Positions 11,996 to 24,245 of a DNA stretch of 64,000 nucleotides are shown one piece after another. Position 1 is the stretch's first letter. Each line of letters starts with the position of its first letter. Origin of the DNA: Falciphora oryzae (Eukaryota; Ascomycota; Sordariomycetes; Magnaporthales; Magnaporthaceae); the NCBI GenBank assembly GCA_000733355.1, contig JNVV01000016.1, positions 619,978-683,977 of the forward strand. The letters run 5' to 3'. A program made the position numbers and the translations under genes. A model generated the notes under the pieces. That model was not told where the DNA came from. It was given only the letters and a program-made list of their open reading frames with translations, and ran no database searches.

Positions 11996-13502
11996 AGTAC
12001 GGTGATAAATGATGGGAATTAAGAGGGACCGAGTGAATGGGCAAGACATTCAACGACCAAAAGGTCAGATGGCAGAAATACTATTCCTTAGCAAACGAAC
12101 GGATCTGCATGCCTGCCCGTCGCTCCTGAAAGCAGCAGGTCAGGCTGGACACGTGAGGATGGTGCCGTGGTGTTCGTCACGCCATTGCCGATTGGGTTGG
12201 ACGCAAGCGGCGGCCAAGGAGTGAAGCCGGCATTCAATTGACCGGGGTGGGAGGCAAAACCAGCTGCACTCCCCGCAAACGGGCTGTGGTGGAATTCTCA
12301 GTACCAACAGGGGACTCGGTGGAGCCGAGGGGTCCACATCGAAGGCGGTCTTTGCGAGGTACGCGCCATTCAATCCAGTCACTCGACCAAAGCCCAGGTA
12401 CCGCGCTATCTCGTTGCAGGCAGCTTACAGGGCCCCTAGTCGGAATCTTTGGCCAACCTACAAAAGGCGCCGTGCTCGCCCACGAAAAATGGCCCCCTTT
12501 TGCCCGACCACAGCCGGCCTCTTATTTGGGCGCCCAGACCAATCACGAACACCACCACCAAAACTCTGACGGCGCTCGCACAACAACCACCCGAAGTTCA
12601 ACCATGGGCCTCAGCTGCACCTTTTATTTGTAGCACCAGCCAACCACCACAGAAACACGCACACACACATCGGCTTCCCGTCCGTATTGAGGGTCCCTCA
12701 ACCGGATAGTTGTGTTATTCGGAGCCTGGCAGCGTTGCCAACATTGGGTTCCTTTTTAAGGTCCGGGCCTTGGGGCCACAACACTCTCCCGTAAGTTACC
12801 TTGCACCTTCATATTCCTCCTGTTGTCTCGAGATATCACACTGTTCTTTCTTTTCTACTCTATTTTTCAACGTGCCACACGCCTCGCGGTTTGTATGCCG
12901 GACGCGAGTCCTCTGCGACCGAAGCTGTGCGGCCCGCTGAGTTGCGCCTGGAACCTTCCCCAATTGGACTCCCCCGGCGCATTGGAGCGCGACACCGCGG
13001 TGTGGATCCAGGGGTGTGCTCTTGCGCTCGCTTATCAGACTGGAGGATGATGGAAGGTTCACCTGGAAAGACGGTACCTACCTGGCTTTTCTCGCTTCTA
13101 TTCCCGCTTCTCGTTCCTTTTTCGTTCCCTCACTCTTTATCTGCTGCTTCCTGTTCTTCTGTTCTCCTCTAGTTTCATTCTACTTCCCCTCTCACCAGTT
13201 CCCTGTCCCTTTTTATCCGAGCAGTCTGATCCAGAGCTCAGCCCGTTGTCGTACCACGGCGTCACTGGTGGCCCAAGCTCCTCCCCCACCCATGTGGGTC
13301 TGACCAAAGACGTACATGAGCTTCTCTGCGGGCAGGCGCGTTCTCGGCAAGTGCCAGAACGTCGGAGCATTGAAATACACACTTTCTCCGTCGCGTCAAC
13401 CACAACCACCTCCTATGACGCCTTTTATCGTCGCACCCAGCTAAACAAGTCGCCCCCCTTCTCGCAGAACCGATGGGCGAGGATTCCAGACGGGGCAACA
13501 AG
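11996..13502. other. intergenic region and FCP1 leader
   Basis: A 1.5 kb interval without a supported gene. The pyrimidine-rich tracts at 13090-13230 look like a fungal promoter or 5' leader for FCP1. Short open frames exist on both strands but carry no recognisable domain. Confidence 0.45.
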
Positions 13503-16025
13503 ATGTTGTCCCTGGGCTCCCGCCCAGCATATCCCATCACCATAACCAAGCTGTACAAATCCACCGGCGACCGCATCAAAAAGCAGGAGCCGCTGTTCCA
13601 GTACTCCTTCAAGATATGGGGCGAGGAGGGCAACAGGGAAACGGGCGAGTACGAGCCCGTTTTGAAGACAACATTCACGGAATGGCCCTGCCCCGCCGAC
13701 GGCAAGCTGCTCAAATGGCACATCCGCGCCGGTGAGGTCATCGGTCGCGACCGCGAGTGCGCCACGGTCGAGGAGGATTGCACCCACGAGGTCCAGTTCC
13801 AGGGCCTCTGTGCCATGTGCGGCAAGGACATGACCGAGGCCAACTGGGCCGCCGACAAGCTTGACACGGAGCGCGCCCCGATCAACATGACGCATGACCA
13901 GACTAGATTGCTCGTCAGCAAGAAGGCCGCCACGAAGGCCGAGTTCGAGCTGCAGAAGAGGTTGCTGGACCAGCGCAAATTGATCCTCGTCGTCGATCTG
14001 GATCAGACCATCATCCACGCCTGCATCGAACCCACCATCGGCGACTGGCAACGTGATCCGACAAACCCCAATCACGAAGCGGTTAAGGATGTCAAGAGCT
14101 TCCAGCTCAATGACGACGGCCCCCGCGGGCTGGCCTCGGGCTGCTGGTACTACATCAAGATGCGCCCGGGCCTGGTCGATTTCCTCGAGAAGGTTGCGAC
14201 CATGTACGAGCTCCACGTTTACACCATGGGCACCCGCGCGTACGCCATGAACATTGCCAAGATTGTCGACCCGGAGCAGAAGCTATTCGGCAACCGCGTC
14301 ATCAGTCGAGATGAGAACGGCAGCATGACGGCAAAGAGCCTCCAGCGCCTCTTTCCCGTCAGCACTAGGATGGTGGTCATTATCGATGACCGTGCCGACG
14401 TCTGGCCTCGCAACCGGCCCAATCTCATCAAGGTAGTCCCGTACGACTTCTTCAAGGGTATTGGAGATATCAATTCTAGCTTCCTGCCAAAACGGGAGGA
14501 CCTCATCACCCCCTCTGCCCAGCCCCCCAAGGGTGCTTCGGTCAACGGCAACAAGTCGGGCGGGCCTAACGGCGGTGGCGCGACTGCCGCGTCCATTGGC
14601 AGGAAGTCCACACTCGAGGAGCTGGCCAGCATGAGCAGCGGCGAGGGTGCGGCGCTCATCAAGAAGCAGACTGAAGAGCAGGAGAAAACGCTCGAGATGC
14701 AGATCAAGGACCGTCCGCTGCTGCATATGCAGGAACAACTGGACAAGGAGGACGGTGAGGCTGCGAGCAAGGAAGAGGGTGGCAGCAACGATGCCGCCTC
14801 ATCGTCGCTGAGCCACCCGCGCCACCATCTCCTCCTCGACGACGACAGCGAACTTGCCCATCTGGAGCAACACCTCACACAGCTGCACGAGGCCTTCTAC
14901 CGCGCCCACGATGCCGAAGCAGCACGGGAGCGTGAGGGCAGATCAGCCGATAACCAGGCGAGCCCGCCTGATGTTGGAGACGTCCTCGACGGCCTCAAGG
15001 CCAAGGTCCTGCGGGGCACGAGGATTGTACTTTCAGGCCTGGTTCCTGTGGGCGTCGACGTCCAAATGTCGGAGATTGGCTTGCAGGCCCAGAGCTTTGG
15101 CGCCACGATTCTTAAGAAGGTATCGAAACAGGTGACGCATCTTGTCGTCAGCAGCAGCCGCCCACGGACGCTCAAGGTGACGCAGGCGGAGCGGATTCCG
15201 GGAATCAAAATCGTCAACCAAGACTGGTTGATCAACAGCCTGAGCCAGTGGAAGCATTTGGACGAGGCCCCTTACGCCATGGGCAAGTCGGCAGCGGAGC
15301 GAGCGGCAATGGCATCGGCAACCACTCCAGGAGAGAATACAGACGCCGAAGCGCCGTCAGATGGCGAAGCAGATGGTGGCGCGCGCAAACCAAGGAAGCT
15401 CAAGCCAGTGAGGATCGTCGTATCCAATCCTAGCGGAGTCAGCAATGAGGAGGAGGGTGAAGATTCAGACGACGAGGACGAGGGACCAGACGATGGTGCC
15501 GACGACGACTTTGACGACGAGTTCGATCTGGACGGCGCAACAAGCCCCGTTGAGCAGTTGAAGGACTTCGACTGGGACCAAGCCGACGCCGAGATGGCCG
15601 ATTTTCTCGATTCGGATGATGAGACTTCCGGCGACGGCACCTCAACGACGGGCAACAACAGCGAAGCCGAGGAAAGCAGCACTCTGGTTTTGGGCAGGAA
15701 GCGCAAGCTCGGCGGCAGCACTGCCGAATCGGAGGACGACTCCAGGCTTTCAGCAGACAACGCCGGTGCAAAGAAGCAGCGCATGGGGACGGTTCGCAGT
15801 GCTTCAAAACTCCGTGTGGTCCGTGTGCCTGGCGAAGACGAAAAGGAGAACGGGACCAGTCTGCCCACGCCGCATGGCACGGGCGACGAGGAGGACGTGA
15901 TGCTCCTCAAAAGCAGTCAGGCGTCGGCGGTGGATGACGACGACTTTGACGAAGACCTAGAGGCGGACCTAATGGCAGAGCTGGAGGCGGAAGAACTCGA
16001 GTCGGCCGAGCAGGAGAAGGGCTAG
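13503..16025 (+). CDS. FCP1: RNA polymerase II CTD phosphatase
   Basis: A single-exon gene of 840 aa. FCP1 removes phosphate from Ser2/Ser5 of the Pol II C-terminal repeats so that polymerase can be recycled, and it acts in the nucleus. The N-terminus has the typical lipoyl-like lead (YPITITKLYKSTGD). The catalytic FCPH domain starts with the DxDxT motif DLDQT at residues 165-169 and continues to IIDDRADVW. A BRCT domain follows at about 500-590 (GTRIVLSGLVPVG to INSLSQWKHLDEAPY). The C-terminus is very acidic and ends with clusters of Asp/Glu that in other fungi bind the TFIIF subunit. The ATG at 13503 has purine at -3 and matches the usual FCP1 start; an in-frame ATG at 13473 would add 10 residues. 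Confidence 0.95.
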   Translation: MLSLGSRPAYPITITKLYKSTGDRIKKQEPLFQYSFKIWGEEGNRETGEYEPVLKTTFTEWPCPADGKLLKWHIRAGEVIGRDRECATVEEDCTHEVQFQGLCAMCGKDMTEANWAADKLDTERAPINMTHDQTRLLVSKKAATKAEFELQKRLLDQRKLILVVDLDQTIIHACIEPTIGDWQRDPTNPNHEAVKDVKSFQLNDDGPRGLASGCWYYIKMRPGLVDFLEKVATMYELHVYTMGTRAYAMNIAKIVDPEQKLFGNRVISRDENGSMTAKSLQRLFPVSTRMVVIIDDRADVWPRNRPNLIKVVPYDFFKGIGDINSSFLPKREDLITPSAQPPKGASVNGNKSGGPNGGGATAASIGRKSTLEELASMSSGEGAALIKKQTEEQEKTLEMQIKDRPLLHMQEQLDKEDGEAASKEEGGSNDAASSSLSHPRHHLLLDDDSELAHLEQHLTQLHEAFYRAHDAEAAREREGRSADNQASPPDVGDVLDGLKAKVLRGTRIVLSGLVPVGVDVQMSEIGLQAQSFGATILKKVSKQVTHLVVSSSRPRTLKVTQAERIPGIKIVNQDWLINSLSQWKHLDEAPYAMGKSAAERAAMASATTPGENTDAEAPSDGEADGGARKPRKLKPVRIVVSNPSGVSNEEEGEDSDDEDEGPDDGADDDFDDEFDLDGATSPVEQLKDFDWDQADAEMADFLDSDDETSGDGTSTTGNNSEAEESSTLVLGRKRKLGGSTAESEDDSRLSADNAGAKKQRMGTVRSASKLRVVRVPGEDEKENGTSLPTPHGTGDEEDVMLLKSSQASAVDDDDFDEDLEADLMAELEAEELESAEQEKG

Positions 16026-16798
16026 GCGCCGAGTCCCGCACCCGTGTCTTTTGTTACTAACTGGTATGTCTTCTGATCAGCGACGGCGCATGGGTTTACC
16101 GAAAGAACTAGAGGGGTCGGAGAGCAGCCTTGTTTTTTTTCTTTTCTGAATCCCTCACTTTTTGTATGGATTTTATTTCTTCCTCCTTCTCTGTAGGACT
16201 CCATTGCAGCGATAACCACTTTTGTTGACAATCGACATATGAGGCATGCACTGCACTGCTCTGTTCCCGCACCTTTTGAACCTTTTCTTTTCCTTTCTGA
16301 AGGACTACTACCCCTTGGGTCATGTGTCAGTTGGTGTGATTGATGGCGTCTTTGCAGTGAGAAACAATGTCAAAACACAAGCCGGTAGACATCTACCGCG
16401 GGGCCAACTCTAATAAACAGCAGCATACTTCTTGCATGTACTGCCACGCGACTGTATTGCTTTCTTGGGGAGCAAGCAACCTGCTGCCGCTGTTCAATCC
16501 AGCAGGACGAGGTGGGCCCACAGCAGGTGCGATTACATAATCGCAGACAAGCGGGCAGATTAGACCAATGGGAAGCCCCCAATTCCACTTAGCTGCACGA
16601 GGCGTCAAAACACCAACGTCGATCTGAAGCAACGAACAATCTAGACCCCACAACGCCGACGGCGACCCGACCCGACGCAACGAAAAGACCATCGCCCGCC
16701 CACTCCGCCACAACCGACCGCGGCTCCTGAGCGACCAGACACTCGAACGAACAAAAGCCCCTGTCGACCGGCAAAAGCCGCACGGGTTTCAGCCCACC
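16026..16798. promoter_or_regulatory. intergenic region with CCAAT box upstream of the GRIM-19-type gene
   Basis: This 773-bp interval holds the FCP1 3' UTR and the promoter of the next gene. A CCAAT box is at 16565-16569, about 230 bp before the start codon, matching the pattern seen before the other two complex I genes. No gene is seen. Confidence 0.45.
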
Positions 16799-17525
16799 AT
16801 GCCGCAGGACATGCCGCCGGTGGGCGGCTACGGCGCCGTCCAGTACAAGGTCCGTCCTCTTGGGGGAGAGCGGTAGCTTGCGGGTGCAATGGGAGATATC
16901 TGGGAAAGCCGTTTTTTCCGGTCCGCGGGGGAGACAGGAAGAGGGGGAGTCGACGGAGAGGGAGAGGGAGAGGGAGAGGCGTGCAATGGGATGGAATGAC
17001 CGAGGGGGTTGGAAACAGACAGGCAGACAGACAGACAGAGCTGACGGCCAGAATAACCAAACAGCGAAACCTCCCCTCGCCCGGCTTCCGCGGGGCGCAG
17101 CTCCTGGTCGGGATGGGCCTGGTCATGACGTACGGCTGGTACAAGCTCGCAAAGGGCATGCGGGAGCAGAAGTAGGTCTTTTGTAACAAACTTCTCCCCA
17201 CAAACCTCCCCAGGCGAGATCAAATACTGACAAAACTCTCTCGGCAAAGTGAGCTGGCCCGCGAGAAGATGTGGGCGCGCATCCACCTGATCCCCGTCCT
17301 GCAGGCCGAGGAGGACCGCGACCTCGTGCGCCGCCACCTGGCCGACCAGGCGCGCGAGAAGGAGCTGCTGGGCGAGAACTTTAAGGTCTACAACTCGGAC
17401 AGGTATGTGCCGCAGAAATGTCACCAATTTTGGCCAGCCGGGCGAGTGTGATTTGTACTAACTTCTTTGCTCGCAGATACGTCCGGCCCACGTTCGCGGC
17501 AACGCCTACACAGACCAAGGAGTAG
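16799..17525 (+). CDS. NDUFA13: complex I subunit GRIM-19 / B16.6 type
   Basis: Four exons (16799-16849, 17065-17171, 17250-17402, 17477-17525) give 119 aa. The protein is an accessory, single-span subunit of mitochondrial complex I. The N-terminal MPQDMPPVGGYGAVQYK and the RNLPSPGFRGAQ motif before the membrane helix (LLVGMGLVMTYGWY) are diagnostic. A charged helical tail rich in Arg, Glu and Lys follows and ends with the usual RPTFAATPTQ. All splice junctions are GT-AG and keep the frame. Intron 1 (215 nt) is long for this genome and contains simple repeats. It is the third complex I gene within 11 kb. Confidence 0.93.
16955..17040 (+). repeat. two microsatellites in GRIM-19 intron 1
   Basis: A GGAGAG-type purine repeat (about 16955-16979) and a CAGA tetranucleotide repeat (about 17016-17040) lie inside the first intron and explain its unusual length. 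They are likely to vary in length between strains. Confidence 0.8.
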
Positions 17526-18074
17526 TGGTCATGAACGGGTGGGAGAGCGCTCAATGGAAAAGAGCCGACCCCTGGATCTTTTCTGTCTGACCGATATCTG
17601 CACCGACCGGTAGAGGAGAGTATCCTCCAGGGCCATGCACGGCAAGAGGCTACAGAGTGTAGTCTTCCATAGCATGGCTTTTGTGTGTTGTACATATTCT
17701 AGATGGAGACGGTGGAACCCAATAAAGACCACCTGGCGGAGATATCTACCACGTTCCATTCACGAACTTGTCACTGGCCAAATCATGGAACAGGCCATAG
17801 TGCAAAGGTAAACACATCTCATTCAATCCATCATTATTCTCATCACCGAATCATCCTGAAAAAGAAACAGGTATATGAATTCATACACCAGAATCACAAC
17901 GCAGGGACACAACCCCCAGTGTACCTATGCAAAAAAGCCACCCGGCAGTCCTCGGACTGCAACCCGCCCAACGCCGTTCGCCAAAGCCACGAGACATTAG
18001 ACACAGGTGGGTATTGGGGCCAGATAGCTGAAACAATAGTGAGTAAGCAGGCGGAAGATTGGCTACCAAGGGAC
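17526..18074. other. convergent intergenic region
   Basis: A 549-bp interval between the stop codons of the GRIM-19-type gene and CND1. It should hold both 3' UTRs. Nothing else is recognised. Confidence 0.5.
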
Positions 18075-21000
18075 CTATGCAGTCGCCTGGACCATCTTGA
18101 AACCCTCCGAGACCAGCTTCGCAATGTCCTCGTTCTTGTGCTGAAGCAGCCCGAGCGCAAAGGCGACGTCGTTCCACTGACGCTCCGTGTCGCAGCGGGC
18201 GAGACGGGCGGCCAGCTTCTCAGCCAGCTGCTTGGCGTGCTTGTCCTATTTTTGGTGGTAACGAGCCAGGTTAGTGGGCTACGGGGGAAAGAAGGAAACA
18301 AAATATCGAGGGGTGAAAAACAACACACCTTCTCCACAAAGCCAAGCAGGAACTTGACAATACGCCGGAAGCTCTCCTCGTCCAGGGCCTTCTCAGCGCT
18401 CAGCAGACTGAACATGTCGACAAAGTGGTTGTAGACGGCGTTGTCCTTGGTCGACAGCTCGGTGAAGAACATGCGCGCCAGGTCGGCGATGCGCTTGTCC
18501 TCGTCCTCGAGGCACTTTGCCATCTCGCCCAGCTGGCCCTTGACCTTGACCTGGCCCGCCAGGATCAGGAAGGTCAGGGTCATAAGGCACGTGCGCTTGA
18601 CCGACGGCTCCGGGTCCGCGAGGCGGCGGTACAGGAAGTCGGTGTTCTCGTCGATCAGGTGGTTGAAGCAGACGGCCATGTCGCCGAGCGCGATGACGGC
18701 GTTGCTGCGCACCGTCGCGTCCGTCGACCGCTCCATGATGGTGATGAGCAGTGGCAGGTTGGTCTCGCAGTACTCGGCCGACACGCACATGAGCTTGGCC
18801 AGGCACAGTGTCGCCGCCGCCTGCAGGCCGCGGTTGCGGTACGTCGTGTTGTTGGCGCAGATTTCGCTCACCAGCGGCCCGAAGAGCGCCAGCAGGCTGC
18901 TGGGCCCGTACAGCAGCTCCCGCTCGCGAATGTGCGCCATGGCCTCGGTGAAGTCGTCCTCGGTTGTGCCGCCAATCAGGTCCAGCTCGTCGGCCGGCTC
19001 GTCGCTCTTTTGCTTGTCCTTTCCGCCCGCCTTGCTCGCCATCGAAGCCCTGCTGCTCTTGCTGCCGCGTCGTGCCTCGGCTTCCTCCGCCTCAGCCGCC
19101 GCTGCAGCACTCTTCTCCTTCTCCTGCTTACGGCGCTTGAAGTCGAGCTCACAGGCCTCGAGGTGGACGATCTGCTTGATGGCCACGTGTCCCACAATGA
19201 AGAGCAACTGTGAGAGTACCACGGCGTTGTCGCGCTTAGGCTTGGGTGAGGAGCCGTCTGGCGCTGCCGAGTCTCCAGCCACCTGGGCGGTCTCCTCGGC
19301 CGCGCCATTAGCCGCTTCAGCCTCACCGCCAGCAGGAGCAGCCTCGTTGGCGTTGCTTCGAGATGACGTCGGCCGCGACGACGGCTGGTGGGAGAAAACC
19401 TGTTTGGTCTTGTGGCGAATAATCTCAGAGCATAGGACATCCGGGTGCTTGGAGATGGCGTAGATGGCGTTGATGGCCTGCTCGGCCACGCCATACCACT
19501 CCTCATTGCCGTCCGAGGACACGTCGGTAATGGCGGCAAGGCGCGCGAGGACGGCATGGTCGTTTGGTAGGCGCGAGAACTTGACGAGAGAGTCCTTAGC
19601 TGCCTGACGGCCAGTAGGGTTGATGCGACGCAGGGCCACGCAAGTGTATTTTGCCAGCTGTAGATCGGCGCGGCCGAGCGAACCCAGCCCCGTGCGCAGC
19701 ATCGTTTCTATCTCCCCAACCACGATTTCGGGGCTCGCCGTTGCCAGCATACCAAGCACGATGATGGCGCCGCGGCGCTGTGTGCGCGAGATCTCACGCT
19801 TCTGCACGCCGTAGACCTGCCATAGCTTGTGGATGACAATGTCGTGGATCATGCCGGCCTTCATCATGGTGGCCAGCAGCTGCTCCAGCGACGTCAGCTC
19901 GGCCGGGGTTGCGCCAAAGGTCAGACTGATCATGTTGCGCGCGATGTAGTTGGCGGCGTCGTTGGGGCTGAAGGAGCCAGGAGCCTCGAAGAACAGGCGC
20001 TTGTAGCAGTCGATCAGGTGCGTCTGCACGCCCTTGCCCTCGTCGCTGTTGCCCTTGGTCCAGATCAGCCGCAGCATCCGCCGGATGCCGACCTTGTTCT
20101 CTTCGATGTTATATGCGTCTCCGATCTCGAAAAAGTCCATGGCTTCGATCACCTCGCTCTTGTTCTTGGATCCCAACAGCTGGCAGATGGTGCCCGTGGC
20201 CTCGTGGATCACATTGATGAAGCGCAGCGCCTCCGTGTAGTACTTCTTCTGGAGCGTCAGGTTGTTGATGGCCTCGCTAGTAGCTGCCTCCTGTTGTGCC
20301 TTCCGGATCGCCTCGAGCTTCTCCTCGTCCGACATGGGCTTAGGCCCCGCGTCCTTGCTCGGAGACTCCAGCTGCGTCGCATCGTCTAGCAGCGCCGTGT
20401 CTACCGTGGTGTTGGCTGCCTTCTCGCCGTCAAGTCCAGGCGCGTCCACCGGCGGCCTCAGAGCATCTAGCTCAGACTGGACCCGGTCTAGCCGGGCCTG
20501 CCACTCCGTGCGGTTTAGCTGCGCGCCGTGCACGGCAGAGAAGGGGTGCGTTTTGATCAGACAGCCCAGCAGCTTGATGGCGTTGCGCCGTACGTTGCTG
20601 CTCTTGTCCTCGAGGCTCTGCGCAGCTAGCTCGGCCACCTTCTGGCGCCGCCTCGAGAACTTGTGCTCCAGATCACACAACTTGACGTACACCTGAATTG
20701 TCCTGCAGCGGCAGTAGGGGTTGACGTCCAGGAAGCGTTCTTGCAGGATTCCGAAGAAGGCATCCAGCTGCGTCTTGTGGTTCTCTCCGCGCTGGTCGAG
20801 TTTGCTGAGATATGTCACCATGTTGCCGCAGACCTCAATGAGGGCGCAGCGGAGGGTGTAAGATTCGCTGTCCATTTGCTTGATCAGCTGCGACACCTGC
20901 TTGATGACGAGCCTCGGGGCCAGCTCCGAAAGCTTGGTGATGAAGGTAGACACCGACTTGGGCCCCTTGGTGTCTTGGCTGCTGAAGGCCCTGCCACTCA

Positions 21001-21886
21001 GCTCGACCATGATCTCGGCGGCCAGTTGGTCGTGATCATACTGCTCAGACAGGATGTACAGGAACTCGGCCATGGGCTCCGCGAGGTGCTCAAAGTAGGT
21101 CAGATTCTGAACGATGGATGTCTGCGCAGCATACCCGTGGCCATGGTGCTTGATGGCCATGCAGAGCACCTTGAAGACGTGCATACGGATGGGGGTGCTC
21201 TTGACGCGCTGCTCGCTCTCAAGAATGAGATAAACGGGGCGGCAGATCAGGAGAATGAAGGTGTCCCGTTCAGGCGTGGTCAAGAAGATCTTAGAGAGCT
21301 TAAGGCGCAGGACCTTGCACATGGTATCAAGGGCCGCTTGCAGCTGCATAGCCGAGTCCCAGTTCCCATCCTGGTCGGCGGTAGCGGCAGTGGCCTTCTT
21401 GCCCTTGGGCTTGGCGCCGCGACGGACGGCAGGGGCGGCCGACGACTTCTCGGCCGCCTTGGTCTCGACACACGAGATGGTCCATTGCAGCAGGAAGCTG
21501 TAGATCTCGAGCAGCTGCTTGTGGTGCGCGACCAGGTCCTGCTCGTCGGACTCGAGGTCGTTTGCGACAGCCTCAGCCTCGGCGGCCAGGCCCGAAGTGA
21601 TGAGGTCGAAGATCTTGCTCAGCGAGTGCGCGGGCAGAAAGGCCGTGTACTTGAGCAGAAACTGCAGCGAGTCGAAGTGCGCGCTACGCGTGATGGCCTC
21701 GGGGTTGTTGGCGACGGCGTCAACGATGGGGTTCAACACGGGATTTATGACGGCGTTGGTCAGGGCCTCGGGGTCGTTTTCGCAGTCGAACAGGGCGCTG
21801 TGTGCCTCGGGAGTTGGTACGCTGGCCGGGTCGCTCATGTAATGCTTGAGCGCCTCGTTGATGTCGAAGCTAATGTGGTTGTCCAT
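18075..21886 (-). CDS. CND1: condensin complex subunit 1 (CAP-D2 / Ycs4)
   Basis: The minus-strand exons are 21886-18329 and 18245-18075, with an 83-nt intron (GTGTGT...ATAG, phase 0), for 1242 aa. This HEAT-repeat subunit of condensin I binds the kleisin and drives chromosome compaction in mitosis. The N-terminal block (MDNHISFDINEALKHY) is typical. The conserved Cnd1 HEAT domain lies at about 1000-1160, with runs such as VRSNAVIALGDMAV and DPEPSVKRTCLMTLTFLI. Low-complexity acidic or Ala-rich insertions interrupt the HEAT array at about 470-520 and 850-960. The last exon adds a helical end (QWNDVAFALGLLQHKNED). It is divergent with CDC7 across a 674-bp spacer. Confidence 0.95.
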
Positions 21887-22560
21887 GGTTGCGGTTGTTG
21901 CCTGCGCGGCGGCAGGCGCGAGAGAGGGGAAAAGGGGGGCGGCTTGTTGTCGTCAGTCAGTCCGAGTGGTATTCCCCGCTTTGAGGGGGTTTTCGTACGG
22001 CTTCCCGCGATGCGCGCGCCGCGCTAGATGTCGCAGGAGATTGCGAGTGCCGGCGTTGTTTCTAGGCGGGATGGTGTTGTGTAGGTCGCTCGCATGTGGG
22101 CGGGGAGGGATCGTCTTTTGCGGAGGCGGCTGGGGCTGCCCCTCCAACGCCCAGCAACTGTTTGTTTTTGTTTTCTTTCCCCAGGGCGCCGGTTCGCCGC
22201 ATCGCGCCACCTAATCCCTGCCAGAATAGCACCCCACCCAACCGCCACCACCTAAAAGTCCAAATTGATCGCGTCTGGTTCGTCGCCAACCGCGAGTCTC
22301 TAATTTGTAGCTGGAAGGCGCAACCTTGAAACGACCACGCGCGACAGGAAAAGCCCCTTGTGCACGTACTTGAAGCTCTCGCCGACCGATTGGCGCGTCC
22401 ACGGTGCCTTTTCACCGGTTTCCTGCGACGAGAATTACCCAGCATAGTGAGGGCTTGCTTCATCTCAGGACCCCGAGCTCAGCTGGCTCCCTTTGATATA
22501 CCGCCTCCTTATTTGGGCGCGTATAGGCAGCACGTATACTCGTGCGCGTACTCTGCCGAC
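21887..22560. promoter_or_regulatory. divergent promoter of CND1 and CDC7
   Basis: A 674-bp interval between two cell-cycle genes read in opposite directions. CGCGT/ACGCG cores occur at about 22270 and in the 22335-22400 stretch, but no perfect ACGCGT was seen. Shared control is possible but not shown. Confidence 0.4.
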
Positions 22561-24245
22561 ATGACAACTACGGTCCGTCGCAGGCGGGAGGGCTCCTTCG
22601 AGATATGTGAGGACGTCCCGCCTACCGAGGATACTCAGATGGACGACGAGATCCATGTTAGGCATCACGCCCCCGAGGAGTATGACGATCCAGAAACGGA
22701 AACCCCGGACCAGGAAGAGGCCGCCGCCGCACGACTACGAGAGCAATACAGAAGGGCATATCGGGAGCAGCAAGAACAAGAACGAGAAGCAGACACAGCG
22801 CGGAGCCAAAGACCGCCGCCGCAGGAATTGGAGCAGGGACACGAAGAAGTACCCGAAGAGGAGGAGGACGAGGAGCTGGACGGTGACGCATCCGACGAGG
22901 ACGTTATCGAGGATTCAGTCCAACAAGACATGGTCAGGTTGCAGAACGCCTTCCCTGGCTTCCGCGACAAATACCGCCTAATCAAGCGGATCGGTGAAGG
23001 TATGTGGCTGCGTTGCGTTATTCCCCCTGTCCTAATGTGAATACCTATGCTGACCTTGAGAACCACTCTCCAGGCACTTTCTCAACCGTCTACAAAGCAG
23101 AGGACCTGCAGTACGATTTTTACGAAAATGCGTGGGACATGGACAGGGAGAATGAGAAGTGGGCTCCTCCGCCGATGAGGAGTTATGGTCTCACCTCTCC
23201 CGAGCCGCAAAGGCCCCGGCCGCGGCGCAAAGCGAAGTATGTCGCCATCAAAAAGATTTACGTCACCTCTTCGCCCATTCGTATCCTCAACGAGCTAGAG
23301 CTGTTGTTTGCTCTCAGGGACTGCCAGGGTGTCTGCCCCCTGATCACGGCCTTCCGCCACCATGACCAAGTCGTCGCAATCCTCCCCTACTTTCGCCACT
23401 CCGACTTCCGCGACTACTACAGGAATATGACGGTCAGGGACATGTCCATATACCTGCGCTCGCTTTTTGTTGCGCTCGTGTCAGTCCACGACCTGAACAT
23501 CCTACACCGAGACATCAAGCCGACCAACTTCCTCTACGACCCCGACACCCAGCGCGGCGTGCTCGTCGACTTTGGCCTAGCCGAGCGCGAGGGCGCCGAG
23601 GGCTCATCTAGACGCTGCTACTGCCACGAGGAGCACGCCACGCGCAAGGCGAAGCTCCGCAACGCCATCACCGCGACCGGCAACACGGGCGCCCACATCG
23701 GCTACCCCAAGGAGGACCGGCGACCGAGCCGGCGCGCGAACCGAGCGGGCACGCGCGGCTTCCGCGCCCCCGAGGTCCTGTTCAAGTGCACCGAGCAGAC
23801 ACCCAAGATCGACATCTGGTCGGCGGGCGTGATCCTGCTGACCATCCTGAGCAAGCGATTCCCCTTCTTCAATAGCGCCGACGATGTCGACGCCATGATC
23901 GAAATCGCCACCATTTTCGGCCAGCGGCGCATGAAGGCGGCCGCCCAACTCCATGGCTGCATGTTCGAGACGACCATCCCCACCGTCGGCTCGCAGGGCT
24001 TCAGCCTCGAGCGCATCGTGCTCTGGAGCACCTGCCGCGCCGACTCGGACGAGACGCTGAGCGAGGACGAGAAGCTGGCCTGCGCGTTTCTGAACCGGTG
24101 CATGGAGCTGGACCCCGCCCGTCGCATCAGCGCGCGCGAGGCCCTGGACCACGAGTTCCTCCGCATGACCGAGACGCCAGAGCGGGACGGCCAGGACAAC
24201 GAGGGAAATGAGGGGGACGACGAGATCGATATGATAGAGGCATGA
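22561..24245 (+). CDS. CDC7: DDK catalytic subunit, Cdc7 protein kinase
   Basis: The exons are 22561-22999 and 23074-24245, with a 74-nt intron (GTATGT...CCAG, phase 1), for 536 aa. With its activator Dbf4 this Ser/Thr kinase phosphorylates the MCM helicase (chiefly Mcm4 and Mcm2) to fire replication origins. The N-terminal 130 residues are acidic and disordered. Kinase motifs follow: a Gly-rich loop split by the intron (IGEGTFSTVYKAED, about 143-156), VAIKKI (about 203), HRDIKPTNFLYD (about 291), DFGLAERE, then the long Cdc7-specific insert before GTRGFRAPEVLF. The final lobe has FSLERIVLW and ends in an acidic tail. Confidence 0.93.

Noticed and set aside
20663..22027. 454-codon open frame antisense to CND1
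   Set aside because: It is Leu/Val/Gly-rich shadow coding opposite HEAT repeats; the minus strand has recognisable condensin sequence.
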